Shown: positions 21,514-31,694, counted from the first letter of the stretch. The stretch is 64,000 bases of DNA from Vibrio sp. DW001 (GCF_029016285.1 NZ_CP091975.1:2790001-2854000), one strand, 5' to 3'. Numbers and translations are program-made. The notes: generated from the letters alone by a model not told the origin.

Positions 21514-22218
21514 TTACGCTTTGCCAACTTCTAGTACTTCAGCAAGTTTAACTGGCGATTCAAAGCCAGCCAGATTGAGCAGTACATTCCCATCGCCTTT
21601 ACCTAAAAGAACACTATTCACATTCGCATAAGTCGAAACTTCAAACTCTGTGCTTTGTCCTTCCATTAGGCCACCGGCTTTAACATTATATTTACCGGCT
21701 GGCGTCGGAACACCGTTTTCGTCTTTACCGTCCCATTCAACACGGCTATCACCCGCTGGGGTAGCACCAACATCAAGTGTTCGCACTAACTGGCCAAGTT
21801 CATTCTCGATTCTGACAAAAAGATTATCGACAGACTGAGGTAACTTAACCATGGCCGCCATGCCAGCGTTTTCCGCTTTAAGGCCTGCGACACCAGGAAC
21901 CAATACATCACGCCCTACCAGCGTTGAAGCTTGTAATGCTTGATTAGAGGTCATCGATGAATTTAAGTTTTCAAACTGTCCATTCATCTGATTGATGCCA
22001 TCAACGGTCGCAAATGAAGCCATTTGCGCAATCATCTGGTCATTGCCGACCGGCTTAAAGGGGTCTTGTTGAGCAAGTTGCTTAGTGAGCAATGATAAGA
22101 AGTCCTCTTGTTTGAGTTCTTGCTTACCTGTTGTCTCAGTGGGCTTTTTTTGATCTTGAAGCGCTTTAAGCTGGTCTACATAGGACAAGCCGCTCTGACC
22201 AACGTCGTTGATTGCCAT
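21514..22218 (-). CDS. flgD: Flagellar hook assembly protein FlgD
   Basis: A 234-residue scaffold that caps the growing hook. The N-terminal region has the FlgD motif (LKQEDFLSLLTKQLAQQDPF) and the C-terminal half has the FlgD tudor/Ig-like repeats (VRIENELGQLVRTLDVG, VEWDGKDENG). Position between flgC and flgE supports the call. Confidence 0.96.
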   Translation of the reverse strand: MAINDVGQSGLSYVDQLKALQDQKKPTETTGKQELKQEDFLSLLTKQLAQQDPFKPVGNDQMIAQMASFATVDGINQMNGQFENLNSSMTSNQALQASTLVGRDVLVPGVAGLKAENAGMAAMVKLPQSVDNLFVRIENELGQLVRTLDVGATPAGDSRVEWDGKDENGVPTPAGKYNVKAGGLMEGQSTEFEVSTYANVNSVLLGKGDGNVLLNLAGFESPVKLAEVLEVGKA

Positions 22219-22236
22219 TACGCTATCTCCTTATCC

Positions 22237-22653
22237 TTATTGACCCATCTGCAGCGTACGCAGCAGCATTTGTTTACTTGCATCTGCAACCTGGACATTC
22301 GTTTGATATGAACGGGAAGCAGAAATCATATTTGCCATTTCTTCCATTACATTAACGTTTGGCTTGTAAATATAGCCTTCATCGTTAGCGAGTGGATGCT
22401 CGGGGTTATACTCCGCTTGAAGAGGCTTATCGCTCTCGACAATTCCTAACACCTTAACCGGAACATTATGATCACGGTTAAAACCGGCCTTATTTAACTC
22501 TGCACCAAATACAGCATGACGAGCTCTATATGTCTCTTTTGCTGAGCCACTAATGCTGTCTGCATTGGCAAGGTTACTTGAGGTTGTATTTAGACGAACA
22601 GACTCAGCACTCATCGCAGAACCCGTCACATTGAATACGTTAAATAAACTCAT
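22237..22653 (-). CDS. flgC: Flagellar proximal rod protein FlgC
   Basis: A 138-residue rod subunit. It has the rod motif (RLNTTSSNLANADSISGSAK) at the N-terminus and PNVNVMEEMANMISASRSYQ at the C-terminus, both diagnostic. It starts 4 bases after the flgB stop, suggesting coupled translation. Confidence 0.97.
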   Translation of the reverse strand: MSLFNVFNVTGSAMSAESVRLNTTSSNLANADSISGSAKETYRARHAVFGAELNKAGFNRDHNVPVKVLGIVESDKPLQAEYNPEHPLANDEGYIYKPNVNVMEEMANMISASRSYQTNVQVADASKQMLLRTLQMGQ

Positions 22654-22657
22654 CTAA

Positions 22658-23053
22658 TTATTCCCCTCTTATTGCCTTGGTTAAATTCTTAAATTTACCA
22701 CCTAAGAAATCTAGTGATGCTTGGTGTCTGATCTGGTTCTGCATAAACAAGTTACGCTCCAGATCCACATCTACAGTATTGCCATCACCAGTGTCAGGCT
22801 GTGTAGGAACTCGGTACTTCACATCCCCAGTCACATTGGAAGAGGCAGCGATATGCCGCTCGTTGGTACGATTAAGACCAAAGTTTGCCTCTGACGTTGC
22901 CGCCTGAAGTGCTCTTTGAAAATCCATTCCTTTTGACTTATAGCCCGGCGTATTCGCTTGCGCAATGTTTGTAGAGATTATCTCTGCATTGCGTTCACGT
23001 GTACCAACAGTATGTTGGTGAATACCTAAAGCGTTGTTAAAAGAAATGGCCAT
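22658..23053 (-). CDS. flgB: Flagellar proximal rod protein FlgB
   Basis: A 131-residue rod subunit, first gene of flgBCDEFGHIJ. The N-terminal motif (RNAEIISTNIAQANTPGYKS) and C-terminal QNQIRHQASLDFLGGKFKNL are those of FlgB. The sigma54 promoter at 23097 lies 44 bases before the start codon. Confidence 0.97.
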   Translation of the reverse strand: MAISFNNALGIHQHTVGTRERNAEIISTNIAQANTPGYKSKGMDFQRALQAATSEANFGLNRTNERHIAASSNVTGDVKYRVPTQPDTGDGNTVDVDLERNLFMQNQIRHQASLDFLGGKFKNLTKAIRGE

Positions 23054-23096
23054 GCCGTACCTCTACCATAAAAATGACTTACTACTGAAATTAAAA

Positions 23097-23113
23097 GCAA
23101 TCTTCATGCCAAA
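23097..23113 (-). promoter_or_regulatory. Sigma54 promoter of flgBCDEFGHIJ
   Basis: On the minus strand TTGGCATGAAGATTGCT, matching the sigma54 consensus TGGCACG-N4-TTGCW with one mismatch. In Vibrio this operon is controlled by sigma54 with FlrC-type activators. No gene lies in 23114-23414. Confidence 0.85.
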
Positions 23114-23356
23114 AAACAAAAACACGTCAATTTCTTCTTTTCTCAGTGATGCAACGAATTGTTGCAAGTAAACATTTGCAACAATTAAGCCAAGAAGTTG
23201 AACTCTATTTGAAATGTCGATCTAAGAATAGCGGAATGTAGCGAGAAGGGCGAATCTTAACAAAATCGTATTTAGACTTTAGTAGTCAATGAAATCAATT
23301 CCAATAACTATTCGGTTAAAATAAGTTCGATTCTACGAGCCAAGCAAAAATGAAAA

Positions 23357-23380
23357 AGGAGCGGCATAATGGCCACTCCT
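23357..23380 (-). terminator. Terminator after cheR
   Basis: Stem AGGAG/CTCCT extended by an inner GGC/GCC pair around ATAATG, followed on the minus strand by a T run (TTTTTCATTTTT). It is about 35 bases past the cheR stop and ends the cheV-cheR transcript. Confidence 0.75.
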
Positions 23381-23414
23381 ATCTTTTTAATCTTCAGTGT
23401 TATTACATTTCAAT

Positions 23415-24242
23415 CTATTTAAGTTTATAGATAATACCCGGATTACACCTCACCATTTCAAAACGGTCAGTGAGCCCAGTTAACGATTCTGAAGCACCCA
23501 ATAACAAATACCCTCCAGGGTTCAGCGAGTTGGCTATTGAGTTAAGAACTTGAGACTTCATATCAGGCGAAAAATAGATAAGAACATTTCGACAAAAAAC
23601 AATGTCAAACTTTCCTAATAGCACATAGCTTTCCATTAAATTCTGAGGGCGAAAATTAACGAATCGCTTAACGTTATCTTTGACTTTCATTCTGCCGTCG
23701 CCTGCATCTTCAAAATAGGTACGTCGACGTTCAGGGGAAAGTCCTCTTCCCAGCGCTAAACTATCATAGACACCAGCGCGGCACATATCGAGCATACTGG
23801 CAGAAATATCCGTCGCAGTTATAGAAACATTTGGAATTAAACCCGGTCTCTTTTGCTGGGTCTCCAATATTGTCATTGCCATTGAATACGCTTCTTGACC
23901 AGAAGAGCTCGCTGCTGACCAGATCTTAATTGGTCTTTTACGCTCAGCGGCTTCTGGTAAAAGCTTCTCTGCCAACACAGTAAAGGGGTAACCATCACGA
24001 AACCATAGCGTTTCATTCGTTGTCATTGCATCTACTGCTGCAATCCGCAATTCGCGGTTTCTACCTGTGACCACATTTTTCAATAAATCAGATAACGAAT
24101 CGAGCTTAAACTTATTAACTAGCGGGCTCAAACGGCTACGCACAAGGTATTGCTTGCTGTCACCTAATACGATGCCGCATTGTGATTCCAGAAAGCGGCT
24201 AAAGTCACGGTACTCTTGATCACTTATCGTAATAGCTGTCAT
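23415..24242 (-). CDS. cheR: Chemotaxis protein methyltransferase CheR
   Basis: A 275-residue enzyme that methylates glutamates of chemoreceptors with S-adenosylmethionine, for adaptation. It has the helical N-terminal domain (about 1-75) and the Rossmann methyltransferase domain (KIWSAASSSGQEAYSMAM, FDIVFCRNVLIYF). It follows cheV by 13 bases, the usual Vibrio order next to flgB. Confidence 0.96.
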   Translation of the reverse strand: MTAITISDQEYRDFSRFLESQCGIVLGDSKQYLVRSRLSPLVNKFKLDSLSDLLKNVVTGRNRELRIAAVDAMTTNETLWFRDGYPFTVLAEKLLPEAAERKRPIKIWSAASSSGQEAYSMAMTILETQQKRPGLIPNVSITATDISASMLDMCRAGVYDSLALGRGLSPERRRTYFEDAGDGRMKVKDNVKRFVNFRPQNLMESYVLLGKFDIVFCRNVLIYFSPDMKSQVLNSIANSLNPGGYLLLGASESLTGLTDRFEMVRCNPGIIYKLK

Positions 24243-24255
24243 TAATTTCTCTTTA

Positions 24256-25188
24256 TTATTTTACTACTGCTGCTTTTACTGCTGCACCCAACTCATCAGG
24301 GTTAAACTTAGCGATAAATTCATTGGCACCTACACGTTCTACCATAGCTTGGTTAAATACACCACTCAGAGAGGTATGCAAAATGATATGTAGATCTTTT
24401 AGGTCTGGGTGTCTTCGAACTTCCGCCGTTAACGTATAACCATCCATTTCAGGCATTTCGATATCCGAGATGACCAGAGAAATCTGTTCGTAAATACTAC
24501 CTTCTGAGGCCATTTCCACGAGTTTATCATACGCTTCCTTGCCATCTTTAACTAAAACGGCTTCAAATCCAATAGATTCAACCGCTCTTTGCACCTGTTT
24601 TCGTGCAACGGTCGAGTCATCTGCTATCAGTATACGGCGAACAATTTGTTTTTCTGCTTTTTGTTCTGCGTCAGCAATTTCTTGCGCTATATCCGTGCTC
24701 ATTTCTTCTTCAACTGGCGATATCTCAGCCAAGATTTTTTCGACATCTAATATCTCTACCAGCTCGTTGTCTATATTGGTTACGGCTGTTAGGTAATGAG
24801 CACTACCTGCCCCGTCCGGTGGAGGAAGTATGGCTTCCCAATGCATATTTATAATGCGTTCAACAGACGTGACCAAGAAACCCTGTACCGTTCTGTTAAA
24901 CTCAGAAATAACGACAAAACAATTTGCTAGATCGGTTGTAGGTCGTCCACCAATTGCCAAGCTCAAGTCTATAACTGAAATCGTATTCCCACGTATATGC
25001 GCAACCCCAACAACGAGTGGATTCAAGTTAGGCATTGATGTAAGTCTAGGGCATTGGAGCACTTCTTTCACTTTAAATACGTTTATACCGTATCTTTGAC
25101 GTCCCATAAGTCGAAATGTCAGTAGCTCTAATCTATTCTGACCTACTAATTGTGTACGTTGATTCACTGAATCCATAATACCGGTCAT
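24256..25188 (-). CDS. cheV: Chemotaxis coupling/response protein CheV
   Basis: A 310-residue fusion of a CheW-like coupling domain (about 15-165; FRLMGRQRYGINVFKVKEVL) and a receiver domain (about 185-310) with the acidic pocket in LIADDS, the phospho-acceptor Asp in ISDIEMPEMDG and the conserved K in IAKFNPDE. It links receptors to CheA and buffers signalling. GGAG lies 9 bases before the chosen ATG. Confidence 0.96.
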   Translation of the reverse strand: MTGIMDSVNQRTQLVGQNRLELLTFRLMGRQRYGINVFKVKEVLQCPRLTSMPNLNPLVVGVAHIRGNTISVIDLSLAIGGRPTTDLANCFVVISEFNRTVQGFLVTSVERIINMHWEAILPPPDGAGSAHYLTAVTNIDNELVEILDVEKILAEISPVEEEMSTDIAQEIADAEQKAEKQIVRRILIADDSTVARKQVQRAVESIGFEAVLVKDGKEAYDKLVEMASEGSIYEQISLVISDIEMPEMDGYTLTAEVRRHPDLKDLHIILHTSLSGVFNQAMVERVGANEFIAKFNPDELGAAVKAAVVK

Positions 25189-25291
25189 AAACTCAACTCC
25201 ATTTAAAAACTTCTGAATAAAAAAATGTTAACCTAATTGAGCCATTTTACAAGAAAGCACAATATGGATGCTGTAATAAGGGAATTCTAAT

Positions 25292-26011
25292 ATGTATTTT
25301 ATCTATGTATGCAAGGCATTATATAACTCTCTTGATAAATCTATCGGTCTTTTTATCTTTTTCTTTAGCATTTTTTCATATGCTGCCACTACTGAACAGA
25401 TAGAGTTAATTCAAAAAGCAGCGGAAGATCACGTTATTCAAATTACTCAAGTGCCTGCTGACGGAGCCCTAGTGGTTGCCGCGGCGAATATCGATTCTAG
25501 AATAAAAGCGACCACCTGCCCAACCCTCTTAGCCACTTCATCCACTTCTAAAGGTCACTCCACCAGCAATATAACCGTTTTAGTTGAGTGTAAAGAAGAC
25601 AACTGGCGCGTTTATGTGCCCGTTCGCACCAAACTATCATTACCACTAGTGACGGCAAATCGTTCGTTGGTTCGCGGCGAAATTATCGATAAATTTGATC
25701 TCACCATATCAATGATAGAACTGAATTCTTATCGCCGACAAGGTTTTGATGCAATAAAAAACGTAGCGGGCGCAAAAATGAAGAAAAACGTTCGTGTCGG
25801 TGAAGTAATTGAACGAAATGATATTTGTGTCGTATGCAGAAATGAAAAAGTCATCATTAAAGCCTTCAAAGGCGAACTAACGATTACAACGAAAGGCACG
25901 GCGCTCTCTGACGGTTCCACCGGTGACCAAATAAGGGTGAAAAACGACAAATCTAAACGTATAATAGAAGGTGTTGTAACAGGAATCTCAGAAATAACGG
26001 TGTATTTTTAG
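25292..26011 (+). CDS. flgA: P-ring assembly chaperone FlgA
   Basis: A 239-residue periplasmic chaperone for FlgI P-ring assembly. It has an N-terminal hydrophobic signal segment (SIGLFIFFFSIFSYAA) and the C-terminal SAF/FlgA domain (RSLVRGEIIDKFDLTISMIE, GDQIRVKNDKSKRIIEG). It is divergent from cheV and heads the flgA-flgM-flgN series. The first about 18 residues are unusual, and an internal start is possible. Confidence 0.93.
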   Translation: MYFIYVCKALYNSLDKSIGLFIFFFSIFSYAATTEQIELIQKAAEDHVIQITQVPADGALVVAAANIDSRIKATTCPTLLATSSTSKGHSTSNITVLVECKEDNWRVYVPVRTKLSLPLVTANRSLVRGEIIDKFDLTISMIELNSYRRQGFDAIKNVAGAKMKKNVRVGEVIERNDICVVCRNEKVIIKAFKGELTITTKGTALSDGSTGDQIRVKNDKSKRIIEGVVTGISEITVYF

Positions 26012-26081
26012 TTCACTTTCTAACAAACTGGCCGATACAAAGAATAATGAGAGAAAAGTCAGAAAAAACGCAACAAATAAT

Positions 26082-26108
26082 TAAAGTTCGTGCTAAGTTG
26101 GCCGATAT
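26082..26108 (+). promoter_or_regulatory. Sigma28 promoter of flgMN
   Basis: TAAAGTTC, 11 bases, GCCGATAT: one mismatch in each element to the consensus TAAAGTTT-N11-GCCGATAA. It lies 43 bases before flgM and makes the anti-sigma28 gene part of the sigma28 regulon, a feedback loop. Confidence 0.88.
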
Positions 26109-26150
26109 CTCATACATGACATTTACTAAATACGCGAAAAGGCTTCAATT

Positions 26151-26459
26151 ATGGCAGGTATAGACAATATTCGATCGAGCCACACAATGACAACTGGTCG
26201 TAGTGCGACTCGCTCTGAATCTGGATCTTCTAACTCTAGTTCTGTTACAGAACCTAAGAGTAGTAAAGATTCCGTTTCCCTAAGCCAACAAGGAAAAGCC
26301 ATCGGACAACTTCATCAAGATATGGCTTCTCAGCCAAGCTTCGATAGTGCTAAAGTAGCCGCGATCAAAGATGCAATCGCTAATGGCTCTTACCGTGTCG
26401 ACCCAGAAAAATTGGCGGAGAATATGATGAAATTTGAAAACGAATTAGGTGGGCTGTAA
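26151..26459 (+). CDS. flgM: Anti-sigma28 factor FlgM
   Basis: A 102-residue protein with a disordered Ser/Thr-rich N-terminus and the conserved C-terminal sigma28-binding region (VAAIKDAIANGSYRVDPEKL). It blocks FliA until the hook is finished and it is exported. It has its own sigma28 promoter and is followed by flgN after 21 bases. Confidence 0.95.
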   Translation: MAGIDNIRSSHTMTTGRSATRSESGSSNSSSVTEPKSSKDSVSLSQQGKAIGQLHQDMASQPSFDSAKVAAIKDAIANGSYRVDPEKLAENMMKFENELGGL

Positions 26460-26480
26460 TTCAGCCTAACTTATAATCCC

Positions 26481-26906
26481 ATGGCAAAACTTGTTGATTT
26501 AGTTAATTACCAATTAGAAAACGCGCAACAGCTTTCTATCCTTTTAGAAAAGGAGAAAGTGGCGATCACCTCACGCACATCTTCCGATATAGAAGTACTG
26601 GCTAAAGAAAAACTCCAGCTGATTACTCAACTTCAACAAAGCGATCAACGTATTGCTAATCACACCGATATAGAGCAGTTACAAACGGATGAATCATTAA
26701 AGTCTAAGGTTGAACTGATCCGCTCTGTGATTCATGACTGCCAACAAGCAAACGAAGTTAATGGCGAAGCGCTTCAACGAGCCCAACTAAGCTACAATAA
26801 ACTGAATAACTTGATGCAGCAAAGCAGAGGAAAAATAGGAATGACCTATACCTCTGATGGTCACACATCGACAGTTTCTACTCTCGGAACAAATATCAAA
26901 GCGTAG
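26481..26906 (+). CDS. flgN: Flagellar export chaperone FlgN
   Basis: A 141-residue helical protein, chaperone for the junction proteins FlgK and FlgL. The family shows the QLLxxEKxAL-type helical start, here LSILLEKEKVAITSRTSSDI, and a long coiled-coil body. Position after flgM is diagnostic. Confidence 0.93.
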   Translation: MAKLVDLVNYQLENAQQLSILLEKEKVAITSRTSSDIEVLAKEKLQLITQLQQSDQRIANHTDIEQLQTDESLKSKVELIRSVIHDCQQANEVNGEALQRAQLSYNKLNNLMQQSRGKIGMTYTSDGHTSTVSTLGTNIKA

Positions 26907-26926
26907 TTTTTTAATATTTCAAATAC

Positions 26927-26956
26927 AAAAAAACGGCATATATTGCCGTTTTTTTT
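26927..26956. terminator. Bidirectional terminator between flgN and flgP
   Basis: A7-CGGCA stem with TGCCG-T runs and a TATAT loop: an intrinsic terminator on both strands between two converging transcripts. Confidence 0.9.
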
Positions 26957-26977
26957 ATCTGGAGAGAAAGTTGATAA

Positions 26978-27415
26978 TTAAAAGAGCGTTTGCTGCCGCT
27001 TAGACGGCACTTGTTGTACTTCTCCGTAATCTTTTAATCTGTCCATTTTGGTCACGTCCAACTCAAGCTCTGTGACATAACTGTCGCCAACGGGATAACT
27101 ACGCACAACTTCAGCACCACGGATTACGCCATCTACTGAACCTGTTGTCAGTTCCGTGCCTAACCTTTGATCCTGTAAGCTTGCTCGGCCACTTACTCGC
27201 ATACCATAGATTTGCTCTGCTAGTTCACGATAGGCATCTATTTTGGAGGCCCGCATAGCTCGAATGCGTTGCTCTTCTACACTTTCGCCCTTCTGTTCAC
27301 TAACACTCGCGTAACCCACTGCCGTTAATACATTATCCGCATTCATCTTCTGGAGCGGTTGGCATCCTGTCGCAATTAACACAGACGCTATCAACAATAA
27401 CGTTTTCAAATACAT
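26978..27415 (-). CDS. flgP: Flagellar outer-membrane lipoprotein FlgP
   Basis: A 145-residue lipoprotein with a signal peptide ending in the lipobox ATGC (Cys 18). The mature part (QRIRAMRASKIDAYRELAEQ) is the LPP20/FlgP fold. In Vibrio FlgP forms outer-membrane-associated structure (H-ring/basal disc) around the polar flagellum and is needed for normal motility. It follows flgO by 10 bases. Confidence 0.93.
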   Translation of the reverse strand: MYLKTLLLIASVLIATGCQPLQKMNADNVLTAVGYASVSEQKGESVEEQRIRAMRASKIDAYRELAEQIYGMRVSGRASLQDQRLGTELTTGSVDGVIRGAEVVRSYPVGDSYVTELELDVTKMDRLKDYGEVQQVPSKRQQTLF

Positions 27416-27424
27416 AATAAGCTC

Positions 27425-28060
27425 CTATGGGCGCAAAATGATGGTATTTTTAGATGAACGAGTAGGGTCTGAACGAATAATTAACCCATCTTCGGTTCGA
27501 ATAGTGTTCAAGGTATCTAAGTCACGGCCAATTCGATCCGCAGGTAGGAAACCTTGTGCCGTTGCGACCACAATACGGCTACGCATTGCCACAACCCTTG
27601 CATTCACTAATACGCCACCTTCTTGACGCAGCATCGTTCCTGTCAAAACATAGGTCACCTGTTGTTCTTGCGCTAGATCTTGCCAATCACGACTTAACGC
27701 AAAATCACCTTGCTGTGTGACTCTTATTGACCCGGTTGTTTTGAAATCCACCACCTGAAAACCTCGTTGTTGAAGCTGGTATATAAATGCTTCAGACACT
27801 GAGTTCCCCAGCCAACTAGAGGTATCTAACTCTTGCAAATCAACAAACGATGTCACCGCGATAGGCGTTCGTGCAGAAATGCTGGTATTGGTTACGATTA
27901 ATTCATCGGTCAGGCTTTCCACAAAAAAATCCATCGTATGTCGAGGATTCTCCATCAGCATAAAACGACTTCCAGCGTAGGGTTCTTTACCGTTATAAAT
28001 GGGTGCATATGAGCACGATGCTATAAGCACACTCACTACTGCAATAAACCATTTTTTCAT
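27425..28060 (-). CDS. flgO: Flagellar outer-membrane protein FlgO
   Basis: A 211-residue exported protein with a signal peptide and lipobox-like IASC near residue 15. The FlgO family sequence (TPIAVTSFVDLQELDTSSWL, AFIYQLQQRGFQVVDF) is clear. I chose ATG 28060 because GGAG lies 9 bases before it; ATG 28069 touches the same site and a longer frame to 28105 has no ribosome binding site. FlgO and FlgP are together needed for the sheathed polar flagellum of Vibrio. Confidence 0.92.
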   Translation of the reverse strand: MKKWFIAVVSVLIASCSYAPIYNGKEPYAGSRFMLMENPRHTMDFFVESLTDELIVTNTSISARTPIAVTSFVDLQELDTSSWLGNSVSEAFIYQLQQRGFQVVDFKTTGSIRVTQQGDFALSRDWQDLAQEQQVTYVLTGTMLRQEGGVLVNARVVAMRSRIVVATAQGFLPADRIGRDLDTLNTIRTEDGLIIRSDPTRSSKNTIILRP

Positions 28061-28128
28061 TGTCTTCATCTCCAGATATACTTGATGCCGTATGTTCTTT
28101 AACAAAGTTTAACTCTCATAAACCATTG

Positions 28129-28144
28129 TGGAACAATCTTTGCT
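28129..28144 (+). promoter_or_regulatory. Sigma54 promoter of flgT
   Basis: TGGAACA-ATCT-TTGCT, matching TGGCACG-N4-TTGCW with the invariant GG and GC in place. It lies about 88 bases before the chosen flgT start and diverges from flgO. Confidence 0.72.
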
Positions 28145-28231
28145 TTTCAATATTTGCTTATAATGAAAATTGACATCTTAAATCAACTAACCAAACAAGT
28201 TGCAAGAACTATACCCACTTGGGAAACACAA

Positions 28232-29368
28232 ATGAAAAAACTAAAAATCAGTACTTTCTTGTTTTTAATATCGCTATTGTTTAGCAAGGTAGTCTTCGCA
28301 GAGTGGTACGAAGTCAATGGTTCTTCAACCTATGTCTCTTCTGAAGAAACGGCAAGAATCTATGCGTTAGAGGATGCCATCTACCAGGCGATGAAATTCT
28401 CTGGAGCAGACATAGGCTCACTGAGTACGTTGCGTCCATTTCTGGAAGAGAAAAGAAACGAATATCAATTTACAAACCATGAAGTGAGATACATTCGAGT
28501 ATTAAATTCGAAATCTAGTGACGGCAACATGGTGTTACGTGTTCAATTAGACATTTATCCTTCGGCAACGGGTTGCCATGTTGACCAATACAAAAAGACG
28601 TTCCTAGTGGGTAATATTGATCTTACTTCACCTCAGCAGGCTGTCATGGGGCAGATCTACGATATAGGTGACGACTTTAGCCATGTAGTCAACCGGCAAT
28701 TAGACCAAGAGTCCATCAGCTTTGTCTCCGTTGGAACCACCGATTATGAAATAGATAAACGCAACCCTTCAATGCTCCAAATGATTGCTCAAGACGCCAA
28801 TGCGCAATATATCATTGGTGGAAAAATCACTGACTTAACGGCAACCGTTGATCAGAAGTTGTTAAGAGATGACATCACCAATCGCCAGTTTGCTTTGGAG
28901 ATGCAGATCTATGACGGTAAGACCGGACAAGAGGTGTATCGCCGTGCTTATAGAGAAGTGGCGGTATGGGGTTTTCCCAAAACCAGTCAGGTCGATACGC
29001 GAAGCGCTCGATTCTGGGCATCAACATATGGTCAAATGCTCTTAAGGGTGAGCCGCAATATCATGCTTGATCTAGAATCAGAACTCTCGTGTAAAATCAC
29101 GCTACCTGAAGTGGTCGACATCCGTGGTGACAAAGTCATGATAAATTTGGGTAGAATACATGGTGTTAAGGTAGGTGATAAGTTGCAACTATGGCACACT
29201 GGGTCATTTATCGACCAAGCCGGACTCCCTAGAAACCGAGTATCCCAAAGCGAAATCACACTTACCGTTGCAAGAATATTTGATCAAGAAGCGGAGCTAA
29301 ATATAGATCAACCGCAGTTAGCGCAGAGCATTCAGATTGGGGATGTCATGCACAAAGAGATTCGTTGA
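28232..29368 (+). CDS. flgT: H-ring protein FlgT
   Basis: A 378-residue periplasmic protein of the H ring, a Vibrio-specific ring around the LP ring that supports the Na+-driven motor. The signal peptide (LFLISLLFSKVVFA) is followed by the WYEVNGSS start of the mature domain. The ATG at 28232 was chosen because it places the signal peptide at the N-terminus; the open frame begins at 28154. It diverges from flgO-flgP. Confidence 0.93.
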   Translation: MKKLKISTFLFLISLLFSKVVFAEWYEVNGSSTYVSSEETARIYALEDAIYQAMKFSGADIGSLSTLRPFLEEKRNEYQFTNHEVRYIRVLNSKSSDGNMVLRVQLDIYPSATGCHVDQYKKTFLVGNIDLTSPQQAVMGQIYDIGDDFSHVVNRQLDQESISFVSVGTTDYEIDKRNPSMLQMIAQDANAQYIIGGKITDLTATVDQKLLRDDITNRQFALEMQIYDGKTGQEVYRRAYREVAVWGFPKTSQVDTRSARFWASTYGQMLLRVSRNIMLDLESELSCKITLPEVVDIRGDKVMINLGRIHGVKVGDKLQLWHTGSFIDQAGLPRNRVSQSEITLTVARIFDQEAELNIDQPQLAQSIQIGDVMHKEIR

Positions 29369-29426
29369 GTTATCTGTGATGATTTTGCGTAAAAGTGCGT
29401 CAACTTGTAAATAGGATGAGTTAGAC

Positions 29427-29452
29427 GGTCAAGTAGATCTCTCTACTTGACC
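29427..29452. terminator. Hairpin between flgT and the NIT chemoreceptor
   Basis: An 11-bp perfect stem (GGTCAAGTAGA / TCTACTTGACC) with a TCTC loop between converging genes. The flanks are only moderately T-rich (TTGTTGATTTT on plus), so it is a probable but not textbook terminator. Confidence 0.65.
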
Positions 29453-29461
29453 TTGTTGATT

Positions 29462-31447
29462 TTACGATGTTTTGAATTGATTAGAGAGACTCTGTAATTT
29501 ATCTGCAAGTACCGTCTGTTCTTTAGCGGCCAAAGCGATTTGCTCACCACTTTCCACACTAATTTGAACGCTATTACTTATGCTTTGTGCATTAGACGAA
29601 ATATCCGTACTTACTATAACTTGTTGTTCCGCAGCGGTTGCTATTCCAGCGGCCATTTGTCGTATTCTGTCAATAGAAGCCACCACGGTGTTTAGTGTTT
29701 TTTGTACCTCTGACGACTTTGTTACGCTAGACAGTGCAAGCTCTTTTGTATCACTCACTTGTTCAAACGCGCTATCACTGTCTGATTGAAGCTTCTTCAC
29801 CATCGCTTCTATCTCTTGAGTTGAGTCTTGAGTACGCTGAGCCAAAGAACGTACTTCATCGGCAACAACTGCAAATCCCCGGCCATATTCGCCCGCTCGT
29901 GCCGCTTCAATTGCCGCATTTAGGGCCAGCAAGTTCGTTTGCTCGGCAATGCCATGAATGACATCGACGACACTAGATATATTACTGCTACTTTCATGCA
30001 GTTGGCTAATGGTAGAGGAAACACGATCAATTTTTAACGATACTTGATTGATCGACCCTGATGACTCTTCGACAATCCGACGACTTTCAGAGATTAAATT
30101 ATTGGCGAGATTCGCTTCGTCCGATGCTGAGTGAATATTTAGCGCTACCTCTTTTACCGATTCACTCATCTCTTCTATCGCATTGACCACCTGCAAAACT
30201 TGTTTTTGTTCATCTTTAAGAATAGATGCACTCTCATTTACAATCACTTCCGATTCTTCTGCTGCCGTCGCTAATTGGTCACTAGAGTTCGCGATTACAT
30301 GTACCGCATCCGTTAAAGAGTCCAGCATCACATTTAGATTCTTAGCGATGGTACTTAACTCATCGTTCCCCGTGATCTCACAACGCAACACCAAGTTTTT
30401 TTCAGCGGCATAGGCCATAGTGCGATTCAAATCTAACACCTGCTTTGAGAGGCATCTCATTAATAACAGGCTAAAGTAACTTGTCACTAACACTAATATC
30501 GTAGCTAAAATAAGGTAAAACCAAAATGCTTTCGTTTCATTACTCACTATATTTGCAGAAAAATGAAGTAATTCAGAGGTTAACTTCTCTTCTTGCTCTT
30601 TCAGTAAGTTTATTCTGTTGGTTGAAGCGGTAAACCATGCCTCTGCATTTTGGTTCAGTTCATTCGCATAGGCTTTGGCCCGATATTCGTCAACCTCACC
30701 AAATGGTTGTTGCTTTTCTAACTGCTTGAAAGAGGTGATATGATCGTCAGTCGCGTAGATTTGAAAAGTACCTAAATAGCTATTTTGTTCGCTAACTAAC
30801 TGAACAAATTTTTTAAACATTCCCGGAGAAAACTGTCCTTGACCAAAGGTATTACTTAATACCGCTCTCTCGATGCCAGCCCGCTCCTTTCCTTGCAGAA
30901 ACTCGTAGTAGGCAGCAAGTGACCGACTAATATCTGCGACATGTGATATCCGTACTGCCAAACCAGGTACGGATAGCAACCTCGCATTTAATGTAGTGTA
31001 ATACTTAAGTGCGTCTCCGAGTGGTGTTGATAACGCAGTAATGCCGTTTCTCATCGACGGGATATCAGCAATCATTCTATTAGCTTCTTCAACAACGGAC
31101 CAAAGCTCTGGATGGCGCTTTAGGTTCACATCATTTTCGTTAAGATATCCTTGTAGTTCCGAGAGTCGTTTGTCGGTTTCCTCTCTCTGAACGGGTAGTT
31201 TTGAAACAAACTTATTACCTTTCGAACCTAGGTATCCTGCAGACATTCCCCTTTCTTTTTGCAGCTCATGAACAAGCCGACTATTGAAAGCTGAAAGCTC
31301 TACGAAGTTATAAACTTCTGAAGCGGAGTTTTTAGAATTATTGGTGACGATTATTTTTGTACCTGAAAAATAGCATAAAGCTACCAGCAAAGGCAGAATG
31401 ACTAGCATGAGCTTTTGTTTGACGTTGAAGTGCATGTCGTTTTCCAT
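29462..31447 (-). CDS. Chemoreceptor with periplasmic NIT domain
   Basis: A 661-residue transmembrane chemoreceptor. After an N-terminal membrane segment (about 12-32) comes a large helical periplasmic domain bearing the NIT signature ([20 protein letters not shown]), a family known for nitrate/nitrite sensing. A second membrane segment lies near 310-330, then HAMP, then the signalling domain with [20 protein letters not shown]. The actual ligand is not shown by sequence. MHFNVK four residues in is an alternative start. No sigma28 promoter is visible upstream. Confidence 0.92.
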   Translation of the reverse strand: MENDMHFNVKQKLMLVILPLLVALCYFSGTKIIVTNNSKNSASEVYNFVELSAFNSRLVHELQKERGMSAGYLGSKGNKFVSKLPVQREETDKRLSELQGYLNENDVNLKRHPELWSVVEEANRMIADIPSMRNGITALSTPLGDALKYYTTLNARLLSVPGLAVRISHVADISRSLAAYYEFLQGKERAGIERAVLSNTFGQGQFSPGMFKKFVQLVSEQNSYLGTFQIYATDDHITSFKQLEKQQPFGEVDEYRAKAYANELNQNAEAWFTASTNRINLLKEQEEKLTSELLHFSANIVSNETKAFWFYLILATILVLVTSYFSLLLMRCLSKQVLDLNRTMAYAAEKNLVLRCEITGNDELSTIAKNLNVMLDSLTDAVHVIANSSDQLATAAEESEVIVNESASILKDEQKQVLQVVNAIEEMSESVKEVALNIHSASDEANLANNLISESRRIVEESSGSINQVSLKIDRVSSTISQLHESSSNISSVVDVIHGIAEQTNLLALNAAIEAARAGEYGRGFAVVADEVRSLAQRTQDSTQEIEAMVKKLQSDSDSAFEQVSDTKELALSSVTKSSEVQKTLNTVVASIDRIRQMAAGIATAAEQQVIVSTDISSNAQSISNSVQISVESGEQIALAAKEQTVLADKLQSLSNQFKTS

Positions 31448-31694
31448 TGTTGTTCATTCAATCTATTAGCGATCGAATTTTTTATTCCATTAAATAGTTA
31501 TATAAGATGCAATCTACCTATGATTTTTCACTAAAGCCTAGTGTTGCGCAGATCCGCTAATACACTTTAGTTTAGATTTGAAAAGTTTGCGCAAGTCGCT
31601 GGTCATTAACTCACCTGAGCAATCAAAAAAGATTGCATCATGACTTAAGTGGTTTGTTTTAATGGAAGTAAATCCAGACGGACACGCCTGAACT